From Acidobacteriota bacterium (GTDB lineage Bacteria; Acidobacteriota; UBA6911), in NCBI GenBank assembly GCA_012729555.1, contig JAAYCX010000089.1, forward strand, positions 1-64,000: a stretch of 64,000 nucleotides of DNA, read 5' to 3'. The notes below the pieces were generated by a model that was not told the origin of the DNA, did no database searches, and worked only from the letters and a program-made list of their open reading frames with translations. This document shows, piece after piece, positions 45,730 through 55,013 of the stretch. The position numbers and the translations under genes are program-made. Each line of letters begins with the position of its first letter. The stretch's first letter is position 1.

Positions 45730-47325
45730 ATGAGAATCCCGTTTGCGCACAACTCTCCCGTGATCTTCCTCGCGATCGGACTGATCGTCGTTTCGACGGC
45801 GGCGCTTTCGTTCGTCAGCTACCATTACACCGTCGGGCGCGAAAACCTGGCCGAGACCACCCTGGTGCAGAGCAACATCAAGCTGGCGCAGCAGTACGTG
45901 GACCGCATCGAGCAGAGGATAGTGGACAACGACCTCATCCTCGACGACATGATCGACGTCGACGAGCCCGCGCGCTGGCCCGAGATGGTGGAGGCGGTCA
46001 AGGCGGCGGACCTCAACGTGGACCAGGTGTATATCCTCAGCCCGGACAGCAACTACCCGCTCTTCCCCCCCTACTCCCACGATATCCGGAACCAGTGGGG
46101 GGCCTTCCGGGCCAGTTTCAACGTGCGGGATCTGGACCTCGGGCGCCTGGTTCCCGACCAGCCCCACCACCTTCATATGGAGCGCCCCAACAACTACTTC
46201 TTCGCCTCCTACTTCCTGAAGGAAACGCGCGAGGGGAAGCCGATCCTGGTCTGCTACCAGATGAACTTCGACGCGATCCTGGGCCTGCTCGACCGGCGGC
46301 TCAGGGACCTCGAGGATCGCTTCTACGTCAGCATCGTCGATTTCGAGAACAACGGCATCTACGGCCACCCCATCTCCCGCGACTCCAAATATTTCTTCGA
46401 GAGGCGTTTCCCGACGACGCTCTACAAATGGATCCTCCAGATCGTGCCGCGCAACTACACCGAGCTGGAACTGGGGGTGAGGAAGCAGCGGCGTACGAGC
46501 CTCTTTTTCATCCTCCTGAGCATGCTGCTGATTTTCTTCAGCCTGGCCATCATCTCCATCGGGTGGAGGCACGACCGGCAGTTGCGCCAGCTGAAGGAGG
46601 ACTTCATCAGCAACGTCAGCCACGAGCTGAAGACCCCGCTTTCCCTGATTCGCATGTTCAGCGAAATGCTGGTGTCGGGACGGGTGCATGGGGAGTCCAA
46701 GCGGCTCGAGTACACCCGCGTCATTCACAATGAAAGCGAACGCATGTCGCGTCTCATCAACAACCTCCTCGATTTCGCCGGCCTCTCCCGCGGCGTCGAG
46801 CAGAAGCATTTCGAGAGGGTCGACATCGGAAACCTTGTCGCCAACGCGATCGATGCCTACCGTTACGAGGCCGAAAAGGCCGGTTTCAGGATGGAGCTCC
46901 ATGTGGAGCCCGGGATCCCCGACACCCGTGCGGACCCCGGCGCCGTGACCATGGCGCTGCTGAATCTCCTGGATAATTCCATCAAGTATTCGGGGGACCG
47001 GAAGGAACTGGAGGTGAGGGTCGAGCGGACCGGCGGGGATGTCAGCCTTGCCGTGATTGACAAAGGCCCGGGGATCCCCCATTCTGAGCAGGACAAAATT
47101 TTCGACCAGTTCTATCGCGGCAGCGGACCCTCCGTTCGCGGGGTGCGCGGCAGCGGGATCGGCCTGGCCATCACCCGGCATGTGGCCCGGATGCACGGGG
47201 GGAGCATTTCGGTCGAGAGCGAACCGGGCGAAGGGAGCGTCTTTACACTCAGGATCCCCATCCGGCCGGTGCCCGACGATGCCGCCCCGGCGCGGACGGG
47301 CGTCCGGATGCCGGGTGAGTCCTAG
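45730..47325 (+). CDS. Membrane sensor histidine kinase
   Basis: A 531-residue sensor. A first membrane helix (about 12-34) and a second (about 256-277) frame a large periplasmic domain of about 220 residues with no family I recognise. The catalytic part follows: ISNVSHELKTPLSLIRMFSEML with the acceptor histidine, LLDNSIKYSGD, DKGPGIP and GSGIGLAITRH. There is no HAMP or PAS domain between the helix and the kinase core. A TAGAAT -10 box at 45713-45718 puts the transcript start within a few bases of the ATG and no ribosome site is seen, so the message may be leaderless. It is followed by its regulator after seven bases. Confidence 0.9.
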   Translation: MRIPFAHNSPVIFLAIGLIVVSTAALSFVSYHYTVGRENLAETTLVQSNIKLAQQYVDRIEQRIVDNDLILDDMIDVDEPARWPEMVEAVKAADLNVDQVYILSPDSNYPLFPPYSHDIRNQWGAFRASFNVRDLDLGRLVPDQPHHLHMERPNNYFFASYFLKETREGKPILVCYQMNFDAILGLLDRRLRDLEDRFYVSIVDFENNGIYGHPISRDSKYFFERRFPTTLYKWILQIVPRNYTELELGVRKQRRTSLFFILLSMLLIFFSLAIISIGWRHDRQLRQLKEDFISNVSHELKTPLSLIRMFSEMLVSGRVHGESKRLEYTRVIHNESERMSRLINNLLDFAGLSRGVEQKHFERVDIGNLVANAIDAYRYEAEKAGFRMELHVEPGIPDTRADPGAVTMALLNLLDNSIKYSGDRKELEVRVERTGGDVSLAVIDKGPGIPHSEQDKIFDQFYRGSGPSVRGVRGSGIGLAITRHVARMHGGSISVESEPGEGSVFTLRIPIRPVPDDAAPARTGVRMPGES

Positions 47326-47332
47326 CGCCGTC

Positions 47333-48013
47333 ATGCACAGAATCCTCGTAATCGAAGACGAAAAGGAGATGGTCCGCGGGCTCAAGGACATCCTCGAGTT
47401 CGAAGGGTACGAAGTCGTCTGGGCGGAAACGGGAGAGGGGGGGCTCGAGGCGATCGCCCGGAAGGAGCCGGACTGCGTCATTCTCGACCTGATGCTGCCC
47501 GGTATCGGGGGGCTCGAGGTCTGCGAACGGATACGGGCCCGGGGCCTCGGCACCCCCATCCTGATGCTGACGGCCAAGGCGCAGGAGTACGACAAGATCC
47601 GCGGTTTCAAGTCGGGGGCCGACGACTACCTGACCAAGCCGTTCGCCGTCGGGGAACTCCTGGCCCGGGTCATGGCCCTGCTGCGGCGCCGGGGGCGGTA
47701 CGCCCGGGAGGAGGAGGTCGTGCAGGTCGGCCCGAGCAGGGTGGACGTGAAGCACTTTCTCGTGCGGCGCGGAAGGAAGGAGCATTCTCTCTCCCACTAC
47801 GAGGTGGAGCTGTTCAAGCTGCTCTATTCCCGGGCGAACCAGCCCGTGTCGCGGGACGAGATCCTGGACCGGGTGTGGGGGACCGACAATTTCCCGACCA
47901 ACCGCACCGTGGACAATTTCATCGTGAAGCTGCGGAAGAAGATCGAGGAGGATTACCGGAACCCGCGGCACATCCTGACCATCTACGGCGTCGGATACAA
48001 GCTGAGCCCATGA
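47333..48013 (+). CDS. OmpR/PhoB-type response regulator
   Basis: A 226-residue DNA-binding regulator paired with the kinase upstream. Receiver: VIEDEKEMVRG, acceptor aspartate in VILDLMLPGIGG, MLTAKAQ and YLTKPFAVGE. Winged helix: LSHYEVELFKLLYSRANQPVSRDEIL and a closing IYGVGYKLSP. It overlaps the following TPR gene by four bases (ATGA), so the TPR protein may be part of the same response. Confidence 0.9.
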   Translation: MHRILVIEDEKEMVRGLKDILEFEGYEVVWAETGEGGLEAIARKEPDCVILDLMLPGIGGLEVCERIRARGLGTPILMLTAKAQEYDKIRGFKSGADDYLTKPFAVGELLARVMALLRRRGRYAREEEVVQVGPSRVDVKHFLVRRGRKEHSLSHYEVELFKLLYSRANQPVSRDEILDRVWGTDNFPTNRTVDNFIVKLRKKIEEDYRNPRHILTIYGVGYKLSP

Positions 48014-49203
48014 CCTTCCTGCCGGATATCCTGGGCTCCCTCGCGTTCGGCGGACGGGCCCTCCGCGCCCTGGGGGAGCGGGGGGCGGTCGGGGCGGGGG
48101 GGGCCTTTTTCTGCGCCGGGCTTGCGGCGTACGGACTCGTGCGCCGCGCGGTCTACGCCGACCTGCCGGAGCTGATCGGGCGCCCCTCCGGGGGAATCGG
48201 CCTGCTGCTCGACCTCAACCTGGTCCAGGCCCCGGCCTTCCTCCTCGCGGTCTACCTTCCCGCCGTCATCGCCCTCGGGAACGCGCTTTCGCTGGACGGG
48301 ACCGGCCTCTCCTTCTCCCGGCGGGAATGGCGCGCGCACGCCTCCGCGCTCCTTCCGCTCTGGGGCGCCCTCTGCCTCGTCACCGCCCCCGTCCAGTGGC
48401 TGGTCCCCCATTTTCTGATCGCCGGGTACGTGGAAATCTCCTTCGGCATCCTGGTCCGTTCGCTCCTCCTCCTCGCCTACACCTTCTGGGCGATCCTGAA
48501 CCTCGGACGCCTGTCGACCGGCGCGGCGGCCGGGGCCCTCCTCCTTTCGGCCCTGACCCTGCCCGCGTATGTCCTGATCTCATCCTACCCCCCGGCCCTC
48601 ATCCTCGCCCTGCTCGCGCCGTGGGCCGACAGGGCGCTCGGGGCACTCCGCACCCGCCTGGCCGCCCGGGGAGGCCGAGGGCGCTTCAGGCGGAACCTCG
48701 AGTCCCTGACGGCCGATCCCGAAAACGCGGACGCCTGCCTCGAGCTGGGGCTCGCCCACCTCCGGCGGCGTGACCCCGTCCGGGCCCGCGGTTATTTCGG
48801 CCGGGCCGTCGCGCTGGCCCCGGAGGACGCACGCCCCCACTACCTGCTCGGCCGGGTCCTGGAGGGAGAGCGGGACTGGGAAGGGGCCCTCGGCCGGTAC
48901 GAAGAGGTCCTGAGGCTCGACCCGGGCTACGGGCAGGGCGCCGCGTGGCGGGAAGCGGGCAAGGCGCGCCTCCACCTGGGGAGGGTGGACGGGGCGATCG
49001 AGTGCCTCGAGGCCCGTCTTCTCGGGAGCAACGACGATCTCGAGGCGCATTACTGGCTGGCGCGGGCGGCGCGGGAGGCGGGGGACGCGGGGCGGATGAC
49101 GTTCCACCTGGACTTTATCGCCGACCAGGCGTGCTCGGGCCCGCGCGGCGTCCGGAAACGGAACCGGGAATGGATCCGCCGGGCCCGGGACCTGCGGGGC
49201 TGA
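48010..49203 (+). CDS. Membrane protein with C-terminal TPR repeats
   Basis: A 397-residue protein. The N-terminal half (1-220) has about five hydrophobic helices resembling Yip1-type membrane domains. The C-terminal half (about 230-395) is built of tetratricopeptide repeats (ADACLELGLAHLRRRDPVRARGYFGRAVALAPEDA and similar). Function unknown; TPR parts usually dock partner proteins. Coupled to the response regulator by an ATGA overlap. Confidence 0.78.
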   Translation: MTFLPDILGSLAFGGRALRALGERGAVGAGGAFFCAGLAAYGLVRRAVYADLPELIGRPSGGIGLLLDLNLVQAPAFLLAVYLPAVIALGNALSLDGTGLSFSRREWRAHASALLPLWGALCLVTAPVQWLVPHFLIAGYVEISFGILVRSLLLLAYTFWAILNLGRLSTGAAAGALLLSALTLPAYVLISSYPPALILALLAPWADRALGALRTRLAARGGRGRFRRNLESLTADPENADACLELGLAHLRRRDPVRARGYFGRAVALAPEDARPHYLLGRVLEGERDWEGALGRYEEVLRLDPGYGQGAAWREAGKARLHLGRVDGAIECLEARLLGSNDDLEAHYWLARAAREAGDAGRMTFHLDFIADQACSGPRGVRKRNREWIRRARDLRG

Positions 49204-49255
49204 AACGCCCGGGCGGGGGCTCGAATCCACCGCCGCTTTATGTTAGGTTGTGTTC

Positions 49256-49645
49256 ATGAGACTCTATACGGAAGACCACGCCAAATCGGGGATCGACGCG
49301 CCCCTGCCGGGGATCGAGTGCTGGGAGAACCAGTACCCGGACTACGAGATAGAAATCGTCCTCCCCGAGTACACGGCGATCTGTCCCAAGACCGGGCTCC
49401 CCGACTTCGGGACCGTGACCGTACATTATGTTCCCGACGAGTGGTGCCTGGAGCTGAAATCGCTCAAGGAATACGTCACGGCCTACCGGAACCTCGGCAT
49501 CTTCTACGAAAACGCCATCAACCGCATGCTCCGGGACCTGGTCGGGGCGTGCCGCCCCGTTTCCATGAGAATCCGTGGGGAGTTCACCCCCCGGGGCGGG
49601 ATCCAGAGCCGCATCGAGGCCCGCTACACCCGCCCGGAGGCTTGA
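49256..49645 (+). CDS. queF: NADPH-dependent 7-cyano-7-deazaguanine reductase (QueF, short form)
   Basis: A 129-residue enzyme reducing preQ0 to preQ1 in queuosine biosynthesis for tRNA. The active-site cysteine is in YTAICPKTGLPDFGTV, and the family segments ELKSLKEYVTAYRN and FYENAINRMLRDL are present. The length fits the unimodular type. ATG 49256 preferred; an in-frame GTG six bases upstream is possible. No other queuosine genes are in the window. Confidence 0.93.
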   Translation: MRLYTEDHAKSGIDAPLPGIECWENQYPDYEIEIVLPEYTAICPKTGLPDFGTVTVHYVPDEWCLELKSLKEYVTAYRNLGIFYENAINRMLRDLVGACRPVSMRIRGEFTPRGGIQSRIEARYTRPEA

Positions 49646-49661
49646 GTGGCGGGAGAGGGGC

Positions 49662-50225
49662 CTACCAGCTGATGACGGCGCCCGCCGTGGTCTGGATGAA
49701 ATGGAGGGAGCCGTCCTGCGCGTCCGGGACCTGGTAGCCGCGCACGTCGATGTTCAGGCCCAGGGGCCCCAGGAGGCGCCGCAGCTTGATCCCCCCACCG
49801 TAGTTGACCGTGAAGCGGGTGCCGAAGCCGAAGGCCGCGGCCGCCAGGTCTTCGAGGCCCATGTCCGGATCGGAATCGGGGCCCCAGGTGCGGATGAACC
49901 CGATGCCGGCCGTCGCGTAGGGGACGACCCTCCCCGGGGCTTGCAGGACCAGGTTGGTGTCCATCTGGAACGCCTTGACCCCCTCCTTGGCGAACCTGGG
50001 ACTGAAGCTGATGTTCTGTTCGAAGCCGAGGACGCGCCCCGCTGAGAACCGGGCCCCCATGGTGGCTCCGAAGTCCCCCTCCAGCAAGTCTTCCGGGGCC
50101 TCGGCGGCGGCGTCGAAGGTGAGCTTGCCCGGCTTCTGGGCCCCCCCGTAGAATATGGCTTCGCCCGCCGTCAGAAGCGGGGCGGCCGACAGGACGAGTA
50201 CGAGCGTCACTACCAGTTTTTTCAT
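49662..50225 (-). CDS. Small outer-membrane beta-barrel protein
   Basis: A 187-residue exported protein. Signal peptide to about residue 20 (MKKLVVTLVLVLSAAPLLTA). The rest reads as beta strands (GATMGARFSAGRVLGFEQNISFSPRF, VPYATAGIGFIRTW, RFTVNYGGGIKLRR) like OmpA-barrel-type families. GGGAGG precedes ATG 50225. It lies 56 bases after the AGCS symporter gene on the same strand. Role unknown. Confidence 0.75.
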   Translation of the reverse strand: MKKLVVTLVLVLSAAPLLTAGEAIFYGGAQKPGKLTFDAAAEAPEDLLEGDFGATMGARFSAGRVLGFEQNISFSPRFAKEGVKAFQMDTNLVLQAPGRVVPYATAGIGFIRTWGPDSDPDMGLEDLAAAAFGFGTRFTVNYGGGIKLRRLLGPLGLNIDVRGYQVPDAQDGSLHFIQTTAGAVISW

Positions 50226-50281
50226 GAAACCTCCCTGGAGACGTATCGGACGCCGGGCCGTGAATGTCCAGAAAAAAACCT

Positions 50282-51682
50282 TTACCTTCGTGGATCTTCC
50301 CCGCCGAAATACCGGCGCGTCTCCGCGGCCACCACGCCCGAAAGGAGCAGGAGGCCGAGGAGGTTCGGGAGCGCCATCAGCCCGTTCATCAGGTCGGCGA
50401 AATTCCAGACCAGCTGGAACCCCCGGATGTCCGGGAGCGTCAATACCCATGCGCCCACGAAAGAGGCCGCGATGAAGGCCACCCGGTAGGGGAAGACGGC
50501 CTTCGGACCGAGGAGGTATTCGATGTTGCGCTCCCCGTAGTAGGCCCATCCCAGGATGGTCGAGAAGGCGAAGAGCGCCAGCCCGGCCGCCACGATCATC
50601 CCCCCCCACGCGCCCGGGAGCCCGGTGCTGAACGCCTCGATGGTGAGGGGGGCCCCGGTCCACCCCTGCCCGGTGGCGGGATCGGAGCGTGTCCAGGCTC
50701 CCGTGGCGATGATGACGAATCCCGTCAGGGAGCAGACGACGATGGTGTCGATGAAGGTCTGGGTCATCGACACCAGGGCCTGGGTCACCGGCTCGCGGGT
50801 CCGGGCCGCCGCGGCCGCGATGCCGCCCGTGCCCAGTCCCGATTCGTTGGAAAACACCCCCCGGGCCACCCCCATCCGGATCGCGGCCGCCAGCGTAGCC
50901 CCCGCGAACCCCCCGACCGGCGCGGCCGGGCGGAAGGCGTCGCCGACGACATACAGGAATATTTCCGGGATCCCGCGCCAGTTGACGGCCAGCACGACCA
51001 GCGCCCCCGCCATGTAGAACAGGATCATCAGCGGCACGAAAAACCCGGTGAACCGCCCGATGGAGCGGATGCCGCCCAGGATCACGGCCCCCGCCAGCGC
51101 CGCGATGACGACGCCGGTCCAGAAGGGGTCGACGCGGAAGGAGCTGCGCAGGGCGTCCGCGACGGAGTTGGACTGCACCATGTTGCCGATGCCGAAGGCG
51201 GCCCCCGCCGCGCAGAAGGCGAAGGCGCCCCCCAGAAACCGGCCGCGGCGGCCGCCGATCCCCCGGGACAGGTAGCACTGCGGCCCGCCGTTCATCTCGC
51301 CGCGCCGGTCTGCGAAGCGGTAGCGCACGCCGAGGAGCGCCTCGGCGTATTTGGTCGCCATTCCCGCGAGCCCCGTGATCCACATCCAGAAGAGGGCCCC
51401 CGGCCCCCCCACCGCGATCGCGGTCGCCACCCCCGCGATGTTGCCGGTCCCGACCGTGGCCGCCAGGGCCGTCATCAGTGCCTGGAAGTGGGAGATATCC
51501 CCCCGGGCGCCCTCTTCCCGCCGCTGGATCAGGGCCAGGTGAAGGGAGCGGCCGAGCCGGCGGAACTGGAGTCCCCGGAGCAGGATCGTGAGCCAGGCGC
51601 CGGTCCCGACCAGCAGCAGGAGCAGGGGCCAGCCCCAGATCATGCCGCTGGCCGCCTCGATCCATGATTCCAACGCGTTCAC
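50282..51682 (-). CDS. AGCS-family sodium:alanine/glycine symporter
   Basis: A 466-residue transporter with about eleven helices importing alanine or glycine with Na+. Family blocks are [61 protein letters not shown] and [13 protein letters not shown]. The start is GTG 51682 with GAGGG upstream; the longer in-frame ATG would add a non-homologous extension. A TATACT box on the minus strand at about 51729-51734 may be its -10, overlapping the control region of the divergent YedY-like gene. Confidence 0.9.
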   Translation of the reverse strand: MNALESWIEAASGMIWGWPLLLLLVGTGAWLTILLRGLQFRRLGRSLHLALIQRREEGARGDISHFQALMTALAATVGTGNIAGVATAIAVGGPGALFWMWITGLAGMATKYAEALLGVRYRFADRRGEMNGGPQCYLSRGIGGRRGRFLGGAFAFCAAGAAFGIGNMVQSNSVADALRSSFRVDPFWTGVVIAALAGAVILGGIRSIGRFTGFFVPLMILFYMAGALVVLAVNWRGIPEIFLYVVGDAFRPAAPVGGFAGATLAAAIRMGVARGVFSNESGLGTGGIAAAAARTREPVTQALVSMTQTFIDTIVVCSLTGFVIIATGAWTRSDPATGQGWTGAPLTIEAFSTGLPGAWGGMIVAAGLALFAFSTILGWAYYGERNIEYLLGPKAVFPYRVAFIAASFVGAWVLTLPDIRGFQLVWNFADLMNGLMALPNLLGLLLLSGVVAAETRRYFGGEDPRR

Positions 51683-51754
51683 AGGGCCCTCGCAGGGAAA
51701 GAATGCACGACGACGCCGATGGCGGCAGGAGTATACCATCCTCCGCCGCCCGGG

Positions 51755-51760
51755 TATAAT
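51755..51760 (+). promoter_or_regulatory. -10 box (TATAAT) ahead of the YedY-like gene
   Basis: A consensus -10 hexamer 38 bases before ATG 51799. No good -35 is visible. The message could continue through the next two genes, since no terminator is seen before 54982. Confidence 0.4.
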
Positions 51761-51798
51761 GGAGAGACCGGGAATCCCCCGGCAGGATCGAGGCGCCG

Positions 51799-52545
51799 AT
51801 GAAAACGCAAATCCCGCAATCGACCGGTCCGGTTGTTGCCTTCTCCCGGAATTTCGGGCGCCGGCTCGCGCTCAAGGCCCTGGGCGTCGCCGCTCTGCTG
51901 GCCTCCCTCCCGTCCGCCCTGCGGGCCTATTTCGTCCGGAGCCTCCCCGTCCGGACGGTCGAGAAGGAGACGTTCCTCTTCGATCCCGCCTCCGGTTCCC
52001 TGTTCTGGAAAGAGGAAAAACGGAGCGAGCCCTTCCGCCTGTCCATCGGGGGGATGGTGGGGAACTCCAGGGACCTGGCCTACGGGGAACTGCTCGCCCT
52101 CCCCCGGATTTCCCAGACCTCCGATTTCCACTGCGTCGAAGGGTGGTCGGTGAAGGACATCGTCTGGGAGGGGTTCCGCTTCGCCGAAATCGTCCGGATC
52201 GCGCGCCCGCTCCCCGGGGCCCGGTACGCCGTGTTTCACTCCCTCGGCGAGACCTCGAGCGCCCCCCGGGGGCAGCGCCACTACATCGAATGCCTCCCGG
52301 TAGCGGCCCTCGTCGACCCGGCGCGGGAATGCCTGCTCGCCCTGGCCATCAGCGGCAAACCGCTGCCGCACGATCACGGCGCCCCGCTGCGCCTGGTTGC
52401 CCCCCCCGATCTAGGCTACAAGAGCATCAAGTATGTCCGCCGGATCGAGTTCGTCGCCGACCCCGTTCCCGGCTGGTGGACCCTGGCCAACCCCGTCTAC
52501 CCCGCCGACGCCCCCGTCCCGGCCTCGAGGCTGAGAAGGAAGTAG
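51799..52545 (+). CDS. YedY-like molybdopterin-dependent oxidoreductase (sulfite-oxidase fold)
   Basis: A 248-residue catalytic subunit of the sulfite-oxidase/MsrP type, holding a molybdenum or tungsten pterin. Cys112 in [10 protein letters not shown] is the cofactor ligand. Further family blocks are [31 protein letters not shown] and [12 protein letters not shown]. The N terminus has a twin arginine at 21-22 ([20 protein letters not shown]), a plausible Tat signal. No YedZ-type heme partner is adjacent. The two genes downstream are a strange exported pair, so it may belong to a wider cofactor-linked module. Confidence 0.85.
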   Translation: MKTQIPQSTGPVVAFSRNFGRRLALKALGVAALLASLPSALRAYFVRSLPVRTVEKETFLFDPASGSLFWKEEKRSEPFRLSIGGMVGNSRDLAYGELLALPRISQTSDFHCVEGWSVKDIVWEGFRFAEIVRIARPLPGARYAVFHSLGETSSAPRGQRHYIECLPVAALVDPARECLLALAISGKPLPHDHGAPLRLVAPPDLGYKSIKYVRRIEFVADPVPGWWTLANPVYPADAPVPASRLRRK

Positions 52546-52643
52546 GGCCCGCCCCGGGGAGCCCGGAGAGACCGAAAAAGGTTACGGGATATTACATCAA
52601 AGGATAAAAAATGACATAATGCCCCTTTTCGGGAGGAGGGGGT

Positions 52644-53501
52644 ATGTGTCGATGGGCGGTCCGGAAAGGGGCCCTGGTCTTTCTGTTTACGGCCTGGATC
52701 TGTCCCGGGCCCGTTTTCGGCGGCGAGGGGCGGCTGTCGCTGGTGGGGATGGGGCCGGGAGATCCCGACCTGGCCACCGTCAGGGCCCTGGGACGGGTGC
52801 GGGAAGCCGATATCGTCTATACCCTGAGCCCCGATCTCCTGGAGCGCTTCGAGGCGGAATTCGAGGGGAAAGAGGTTCGGAACCTTTCAGGTTCGGGCGT
52901 CACCCGGCATCACGCCCGCTCCGACAGCGGCGATGCCCTCGCCGGGAAGGCATCGGCGCCGACCGCGGGGGAAAAGACCCGCGGGGGTCTCGTCCGCGAG
53001 GTGAAACGCGCCCTGGGCGAGGGGAAGAAGATCGTTTTCGTCGACAGCGGCGACCCGCTGATCTACGGCCCCTGGGTGTGGCTCCTCGGGGAGTTCGGGG
53101 ACTCCGGCATGGAGGTCGTGCCGGGCGTGAGCTCCTTCAACGCGGGGCTTGCCGCCCTGCGGCGCGACCCCACCTGGTCCCCCGAAACCCACACCATCAT
53201 CCTGACCACCGACCGGGCGCGGAGCGGAGACAGGCTGGAGGAACTGGCCGCGCACCGCTGCAGCCTGGTCCTGTTCACCCACAAAACGGAATTCCCGGAG
53301 ATGATGCGCAAGCTCACGACCCGGTATCCGGCGGCGACCCCGGTCGCCGTGGTGTTCTATGCCGGGTACGAAGGTCGGGAGTCGGTGGTGCGGGGCACCC
53401 TCGAGACCATCGTGCCGCTGATGGCGGACAGGGACCTGCCGCTCGAGCACATCGTTTTCGTAGGGGATTTCCTCGACTATCGCCTGGAGGGGGAGCGATG
53501 A
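52644..53501 (+). CDS. Tetrapyrrole (precorrin-type) methylase with N-terminal signal peptide
   Basis: A 285-residue protein of the SAM-dependent tetrapyrrole methylase fold (CobM/CbiF/RsmI superfamily). The SAM loop is LVGMGPGDP at 33-41, DSGDPLIYG is at 134-142 and VVPGVSSFNAG at 158-168. Family members normally start just before the first motif; here 25-27 extra residues (basic start, then ALVFLFTAWICPGPVFGG) look like a Sec signal. A strong GGAGGAGGG ribosome site fixes ATG 52644. Residues 80-115 hold an unusual loop with paired histidines (TRHHAR). It overlaps the next gene by four bases. Target and source of SAM outside the cytoplasm are unknown. Confidence 0.82.
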   Translation: MCRWAVRKGALVFLFTAWICPGPVFGGEGRLSLVGMGPGDPDLATVRALGRVREADIVYTLSPDLLERFEAEFEGKEVRNLSGSGVTRHHARSDSGDALAGKASAPTAGEKTRGGLVREVKRALGEGKKIVFVDSGDPLIYGPWVWLLGEFGDSGMEVVPGVSSFNAGLAALRRDPTWSPETHTIILTTDRARSGDRLEELAAHRCSLVLFTHKTEFPEMMRKLTTRYPAATPVAVVFYAGYEGRESVVRGTLETIVPLMADRDLPLEHIVFVGDFLDYRLEGER

Positions 53502-54982
53502 AGGGACAGATGCCTGCCGGGATGGTTCTGGCGCTGCTGCTCGCGTTTTTGCCGGTCCGGGGAGGGTGGGGGGCTGAATGCGTCTCCTGCCACCAGGCCC
53601 GCGGCGTACAGGAGCGGGTGGCCGATCTCGATCCGATCCGGATCCGGACGGACGAGGGGGTCCGGAGCATCACCCTCGGGGAGGCCTACAGGTTCCACGG
53701 CCACTCCTGCCCCGGGCTGACCCTCACCTTCCGGGCGGCGCAGTACGGCATCCGGCTGCTGTTCGGGGAAGAGGTCCCGGACCGGAGGGACCTCCAGGTC
53801 CTGACCCGGGCCCCGCTGGCCGGAGGGTTCGATCTCCTCGACCTTCTCATGACGGGCGAGGGGCGGAAAACCCCGACGCGCCCCCCGGAGGGGATGGCGC
53901 GGGACCGGGACCTGATCGCCTTCACCTTCATCCGGAAATCGACCCGGACGGCGGTGGACGTCCGGATGAAGCCGGAGCATTACCCGGAGGATTTCTTCGC
54001 CTACAAGAAGAAGCAGTCCGACGGCACGCTCACCCCCGCCGAATGGGAGGTGCTCCATGGTTATATCAAGGGGATGATCCTCCGTTTCCCCGCCCTCTCC
54101 CTCGAACGCCTCTTCGGCGAGCCCCGGCCCTACCCGCTCCTCGCCTGGGGGGAGGCGCTCCCGGCCCACGAGCGAGCGGCAGCGCCGGCGCCGGAGTACG
54201 GGCAGATCGTGGTGGCCACGGGAAGCCCCTACGAACTGGGGCTGGTCGACGAACTCGCCCGGGCTTTTACGGCCGGGCACGGGGGGGCGGTCCGCTGCAT
54301 CAAGACCCCGACCGGACCGGGTCTCGACCTGGGCCGGAACGGGCTGGCCCATATCACGATCGGCCACGAGAGGGAGGCCACGGCCCGCTTCGCCGCCGAG
54401 GGACACGCGGCCCGCAGGACCGACCTGATGCACAACTACACCGTCATCGTCGGGCCGCGCGGCGACCCGGCTGGGATCGACGGAGTCCGGGATCTCGGGG
54501 AGGCGCACCGGAGGATCTTCCGCGCCGGGGCCCCCTACCTGTCCCGGGGGGACGGCGGCGGCATGCACCTCCTGGAACGGAAGACCTGGGAATCGCTGGG
54601 CCTGGACCCCGCCGGAACCGGCTGGTACGCGACCAGCCGCCGGTTCATGCTCGATTCGCTCCACGATGCCGACGCGCGCGGGCAATACCACATGCTCGAT
54701 TCCTCGACCTGGGCCACGCACAAGGCGGAGACGAAAAACCTCAGGCTCTTCGTCCTGGGCCCGCCCAACCGCTACGAGATCTGCCTGGTGAGCGCGGAGA
54801 AACACCCCCACCTCTCCTACAACCGGGGGCTGGCCGAAGCCTTCTACGAGTTTCTCACCGGGGATGAGGGGCAGCGCGTGATCGCCCGCTTCGGCGTCGG
54901 GCAATACGGCGAACCGCTCTACCACCCCTCGCGAAACGGGGCAGGGGGGGAGGCCGGGGACCGCTCCGGGCAAAAGCGTTGA
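53498..54982 (+). CDS. Exported fusion: c-type heme motif, FmdE-like domain and TupA-like solute-binding domain
   Basis: A 494-residue protein. A signal peptide (to about 26) is followed at once by CVSCH (28-32), a c-type heme attachment motif. Residues about 58-210 resemble FmdE (HGHSCPG at 67-73, then [12 protein letters not shown]), but the second conserved cysteine region of FmdE is replaced by a loop without cysteine. Residues about 233-480 match the tungstate-binding TupA ([56 protein letters not shown]). In TupA the SRGD loop continues DSGT; here it is GGGM, so the ligand may differ from tungstate. Translationally coupled to the exported methylase. Confidence 0.83.
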   Translation: MKGQMPAGMVLALLLAFLPVRGGWGAECVSCHQARGVQERVADLDPIRIRTDEGVRSITLGEAYRFHGHSCPGLTLTFRAAQYGIRLLFGEEVPDRRDLQVLTRAPLAGGFDLLDLLMTGEGRKTPTRPPEGMARDRDLIAFTFIRKSTRTAVDVRMKPEHYPEDFFAYKKKQSDGTLTPAEWEVLHGYIKGMILRFPALSLERLFGEPRPYPLLAWGEALPAHERAAAPAPEYGQIVVATGSPYELGLVDELARAFTAGHGGAVRCIKTPTGPGLDLGRNGLAHITIGHEREATARFAAEGHAARRTDLMHNYTVIVGPRGDPAGIDGVRDLGEAHRRIFRAGAPYLSRGDGGGMHLLERKTWESLGLDPAGTGWYATSRRFMLDSLHDADARGQYHMLDSSTWATHKAETKNLRLFVLGPPNRYEICLVSAEKHPHLSYNRGLAEAFYEFLTGDEGQRVIARFGVGQYGEPLYHPSRNGAGGEAGDRSGQKR

Positions 54983-55007
54983 CGGGCGCGGCGGGGCGGC
55001 ATACTCT
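54979..55007 (+). promoter_or_regulatory. Promoter for the YyaL-like gene
   Basis: TTGACG (54979-54984, overlapping the previous stop codon), a 17-base spacer and TACTCT (55002-55007). The expected start of transcription coincides with ATG 55014. Confidence 0.55.
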
Positions 55008-55013
55008 GGATTC

